Shown: positions 18,160-21,385 of the stretch, one piece after another
Position numbering within the stretch: the stretch's first letter is position 1
How the letters are laid out: every line of letters begins with the position of its first letter
Origin: Carex sylvatica
Taxonomy: Eukaryota > Streptophyta > Magnoliopsida > Poales > Cyperaceae
Direction of reading: 5' to 3'
Assembly: GCA_964058845.1 (NCBI GenBank)
Contig: CAXKVR010000249.1
Location: 1 to 21,385 of the forward strand
Length of the DNA stretch: 21,385 bases
Made by a program: the position numbers and the translations under genes
The notes under the pieces: generated by a model
The model's database searches: none
The model's input: the letters and a program-made list of their open reading frames with translations, nothing else
What the model was told of the DNA's origin: nothing

Positions 18160-19140
18160 TTTTTGTTTTGATTGATCTGAATAACAAACTACAATTTTAA
18201 AACCACACCTGGATAAAAATAATAAACTACTATTTATAACAAATTAAATAATAAGTAACATAATTTCTAAAACTAAATAATTTACAAATTAATAAAAAAT
18301 GACATTTTTCTTTTTTCTTTTCTCTTTTTTCTCTTCCTTTATCTTTGCCTGAGTGTCTTCATTTCTCTCCGTCTGAGTGTGATCGTGTGCTTCGTATCTA
18401 TAATTAAAAAAAAAATTAACATAATTTCAAAAAAATCTTGATAGCTAAAAAAGATAGATAGTTAAAAGAAAAAAATATGGATAGCTAATAATTTACTGAT
18501 TTATTTTTGTATTAATGATTAAGTACGAAGGAGTAATTTTTATGATTTAAAAAAAAATATATATATTTATATATGTAAAGACAAATTTAATAATTAAATC
18601 TTTAGGTATGATTTAGTACGGTAGAGAACAAATCATATCCTGTGCACTAAATGTATATGTAAAAATTTATTCCCTAAAAAAAGTACAAATTTAAGTACAA
18701 GCCATTGAATTTTTTTTGTCATTTTTAGAAATATATTTATTCAGTCGAAATTATTGAACACATTGATCCTCGTTTTTATTTGAAGAATATTTTGAAAAAT
18801 AAAAAATCTACATATTAAGATGAATAATAATTTAATAGTTAATCCGGTCGATAACAAGAAGTCATGTCTTCCAAATGAAAAACACAGCTACAAAAATTAG
18901 TACAAATTAATTAAAATATTTGAATGCATTAAAAATCTAGTTACAAAAATATTTTAAAATTAATAAAGTTTAAAAAAATAATAACTTACATAATTTCATT
19001 AATAAAAAAACTTACTTTTTTCTTCGTTGAGGTCTGAGACTCTGATTCTCCGTCAGAGTAAACTATGAAATCTGCAAATTATATAACCGAGCGATATGAG
19101 ATTTCCACTATTCCGTTAATCGGATTATAATAATTGAGTC
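18160..19140. other. A+T-rich internal region of the MULE, no gene seen
   Basis: This lies upstream of the transposase start and would hold its promoter and leader. A pyrimidine-rich stretch (18305-18345) is present. CTTTGCCTGAGTGTCTTC and CTCCGTCTGAGTGTGATC (about 18342-18390) are a short imperfect repeat. No open frame is supported. Confidence 0.5.
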
Positions 19141-19436
19141 AAATTTCCGGTGCACTGTTAACTAGACCAAAACCGGTTAACTAATAACTGGATTTATACC
19201 AAATTTTCGGTGTACTATTAACCGGACCAAAACCGGTTAACCAATAACCGGATTTATATCAAATTTCCGGTTAACCATTAACCGGTTATTTTCAACCGGT
19301 CCGAAAAATGGAAGCCCGGAAATATTTGATTTTTTCAGTTAGTGGTTAACCGATTTGAGTAGAAATCAAAATTTAATAAAAAAGAGAGTAGATTCCGCAA
19401 TTTATTAATTATTTTGGACATTTATAAAAATTTCGG
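19141..19436 (-). repeat. right terminal inverted repeat of the 6.75 kb MULE, with a duplicated 60-base unit
   Basis: 19201-19436 mirrors the left repeat. The 60-base unit AAATTTTCGGTGTACTATTA... (19201-19260) is preceded by a second, slightly diverged copy (19141-19200), each carrying AAAACCGGTTAAC and ATAAC(C/T)GGATTTATA, and followed by the beginning of another. The left arm has only one unit. Confidence 0.85.
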
Positions 19437-19445
19437 ACCCGAGTA

Positions 19446-19905
19446 TATATCAAGAAAAAATGAATTAAGGTTGACCGTTACACTTAATAGAAATATTTCA
19501 GCAACAGGGAACAGGGAAGTCAGTAAATAATATAATAATATTATCTTCACTAAATAAAAGTTCTGGTAAATAAGATTATTTTTTTTCAATAAATAATATA
19601 AATAGTATCTTCACTGGCTAGGCTGACACCTGACACATGCCACCTCCATTGCTCTGAATCAACGCTGATATAGTCTAATTCTTTCTCAGAGAGAGATTTG
19701 GATTAAAGAAACATTGTATGGGGATGTTAAATGCTTGCTTTAATAAGATTTGATTAAGAGTTGTACAAAAGAACAGCACGGAGAAAAGGAGTATTACAGA
19801 TGGGTACTGAGTACTGACAACAAAAAAAAGATAAATACAGATTCTCTCTAATCAAAATGAAAAAAAAAAAAAAACCACGTAAGCTTGTGAAGATTGTTGA
19901 AATTA
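19446..19905. other. 3' flank of the LpxA gene
   Basis: Contains the 3' untranslated region of the minus-strand LpxA gene at its right side. Near 19520-19615 an imperfect direct repeat (AATAATATTATCTTCACT / AATATAAATAGTATCTTCAC) occurs. The minus-strand open frame at 19754-19936 overlaps the last LpxA exon in another frame and is not a gene. Confidence 0.5.
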
Positions 19906-21385
19906 TTATGTGCCGAACCAACTTCTGACTTTGCAAATCCCCCGACGGCCTTGGTCAAAAGAAGCACGGATGGATTTGATCATAGAGAGAACAAACTCTG
20001 AATCAGCCAATTCTCCCATATTTTCCTGTTAAGATTATTAACTATCAATAGATAATTTAGAGGACTTGTACTTCTATGCATATGATTAGGAGAGTGCTTA
20101 CCACTTGAGAAAGCCGATCATCAAAGCCTCCATTGATTGCATCAGATGCCATGAATATCTTCTGGTAAGCTTTTCTCATTTTCTTAACCTTCAACAGTAT
20201 ATTTAAAAAAAAACGTATGTCAGAAAATTAAATTCTGACAACTTAATCACATGGGAGATTAAAGATTATACTGTCTTGTACACTAAACCCAAATAGAAAA
20301 AGAACTCATGAAGAATCACCAAGAATAAATGATATATCGAATAAAATATACACTAGGCGCTAGCTTACGAGTCCACTGTTAAATAATATGATGCAACAGT
20401 ATACATATAGGATAAAGTTAAGTGGATATTATGGTACCTCCATAGTAGAGAAACTGTAACGCCGTAGTCCCTCGAGATTAAGGCCACGCAACTCCGCTCT
20501 TGCCCCAGAGACCATCATATATTTTGGCACATCTTGTGAAATCTGCTTGATCATAAAGAATATAATGATGATAGTAACCACAAGAAAAGTAAAATGGCTA
20601 GACTTGCCAAGGTCTGGTAATCCATCACTCTTTAAGTTATTACCAGCTACACAGTGTATAGTGTATACCTTCATTAACTCCAATTTAGCAAGGCCTCAAC
20701 TAAGCTTTATTATCTCCATGATCAAGCTTTAAAAAGAAAATATATCTAACTCGATCTTTTTCTGCTTTCATAAAAACAGACTTTACAATTTTCAACCAAG
20801 AAATGGCAATTTTTTTGCACATACTGCTCAAATAAGGAATTGGCAGCTCAACTCAATTTCAATGTTGATATTAGAACAAAATAAGCTCAAATTGCTTCTC
20901 AGTAACTAGGTATTTGTTTTATACCCAAATACCAAATATGTCTTACTTAACAAATATAAACTGTGCAGCAATGTCTCATTTATGACTTAATTTGTCACTA
21001 ATTTCACTGAATCCTCAACTTCGCAATTGTGGATAACGCAAGCTGATAATGAAAAGCAAAGAAAAGTAACCGTAGAACCGCCGCCGATAAAAGAGTATGA
21101 CCCGAGCTGACAAAACTGATGAACAGCTACACTCCCAGCAGTATGCACATAATCCTAATACCACAAACCAAAATACAAGTAATTTAAAACATGAAAAATT
21201 AATATTAACGATTCAAATCTAAAGAAACATTATCAGTACATGCCCGTGCGTGACAGGTAGTAAGGGACTCTGTCAGCTGAGCAACAAAGAGAGGAAAGAT
21301 GTCGGTGATAAAATAAAAGTGAACAAAAGTTCATATTAAAAATGATCTCACCTCAACCACAACATGGCCGGCCAATAAGGTGCCA
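19906..21385 (-). CDS. LPXA: LpxA-type acyl-ACP--UDP-N-acetylglucosamine O-acyltransferase, 3' five exons
   Basis: LpxA transfers a 3-hydroxyacyl chain from ACP to UDP-GlcNAc, the first step of lipid A-type synthesis; in plants it is mitochondrial. Exons (5' to 3'): 21352-21385 (GTLLAGHVVVE), 21071-21154 (DYVHTAGSVAVHQFCQLGSY...), 20438-20542 (ISQDVPKYMMVSGARAEL, RGLNLEGLRR), 20102-20188 (VKKMRKAYQKIF) and 19906-20025 (ENMGELADSEFVLSMIKSIR, ending WFGT and TAA at 19906-19908). All borders are GT..AG, phases agree, and there is no stop, giving 142 codons of C-terminal part out of about 300-340. The left-handed beta-helix hexapeptide repeats (LAGHV, FIGGGS) and the C-terminal helical part with GLNLEGLRR are clear. 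The N-terminal targeting peptide and catalytic His lie outside the window. It looks functional. Confidence 0.93.
20543..21070 (-). other. intron of LpxA, nothing else seen
   Basis: Splice donor ACG|GTTACT at 21070 and acceptor GATCAAGCAG at 20543. The two open frames overlapping it (20429-20683 minus, 20547-20732 plus) are an exon running into intron and its antisense. Confidence 0.8.

Larger units (their letters stand above)
12691..19436. mobile_element. 6.75 kb Mutator-like element carrying transposase and plant-mobile-domain gene remnants
   Basis: Terminal inverted repeats 12691-12920 and 19201-19436 begin CAGAAATTTT(A)ATAAATG and, inverted, CCGAAATTTT(T)ATAAATG. They share GTCCAAAATAATTAATAAAT, AATCAAATATTTCCGG, GGACCGGTTGAAAATAACCG and GATATAAATCCGGTTATTGG. 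A 9-base duplication flanks them: ACACGAGTA (12682-12690) and ACCCGAGTA (19437-19445), one mismatch. Inside, left to right, are a purine-rich stretch, A+T minisatellites (13120-14060), a plus-strand PMD gene (14078-16969) interrupted by a solo LTR (14582-16479), a minus-strand MULE transposase (about 16970-18159), and A+T-rich DNA. Inverted repeats, 9-base duplication and transposase together make the assignment firm. It cannot move by itself now, because the transposase has several stops. Confidence 0.9.

Overview
This is a stretch of flowering-plant nuclear DNA. It is A+T rich, its genes have introns with GT..AG borders, and transposon debris lies between them. It contains no bacterial operon, phage or CRISPR structure. 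I cannot name the species. Two ordinary single-copy genes sit at the two ends, both on the minus strand and both running off the window. Roughly 17 kb of nested mobile elements separates them.

Left end (1-2.9 kb): nine exons of a myo-inositol oxygenase (MIOX) gene, which makes D-glucuronate from inositol for cell-wall sugars. They run from the start codon to just before the C-terminus, the di-iron ligand motifs are visible, and a TATA box lies upstream. A foldback element sits in one intron. Right end (19.9-21.4 kb): the last five exons of a plant LpxA-type UDP-GlcNAc O-acyltransferase, the first enzyme of the mitochondrial lipid A-like pathway. One intact minus-strand tRNA-Val(UAC) gene lies alone at 12.06-12.13 kb.

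Middle: (a) five clear and two decayed foldback MITEs (0.4-9 kb). They share an internal palindromic core but have different ends. (b) A 2.0 kb non-autonomous Mutator-like element (7,996-10,022) with arms of about 450 bp and a 9-bp target duplication, carrying one of those foldbacks inside it. (c) A 210-bp MITE with a perfect 9-bp duplication (10,184-10,393). (d) A 995-bp hAT-type element rich in TACCCG motifs with a perfect 8-bp duplication (10,485-11,479), directly abutting the end of a second hAT-like element. (e) A 6.75 kb Mutator-like element (12,691-19,436) with terminal inverted repeats of about 230 bp and a near-perfect 9-bp duplication.

The large element is the most interesting object here. 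It carries a plus-strand plant mobile domain (PMD) gene and a minus-strand MULE transposase gene that meet tail to tail near 16.97 kb. Both are broken by stop codons. A 1.9 kb solo LTR has landed inside a PMD exon. Its 5-bp duplication (GTTGT) is exact, and removing the insert rejoins the PMD reading frame. The order of events readable here is: PMD-carrying MULE inserted, coding capacity lost, and a retrotransposon inserted and recombined to a solo LTR (the relative order of the last two is not resolved).
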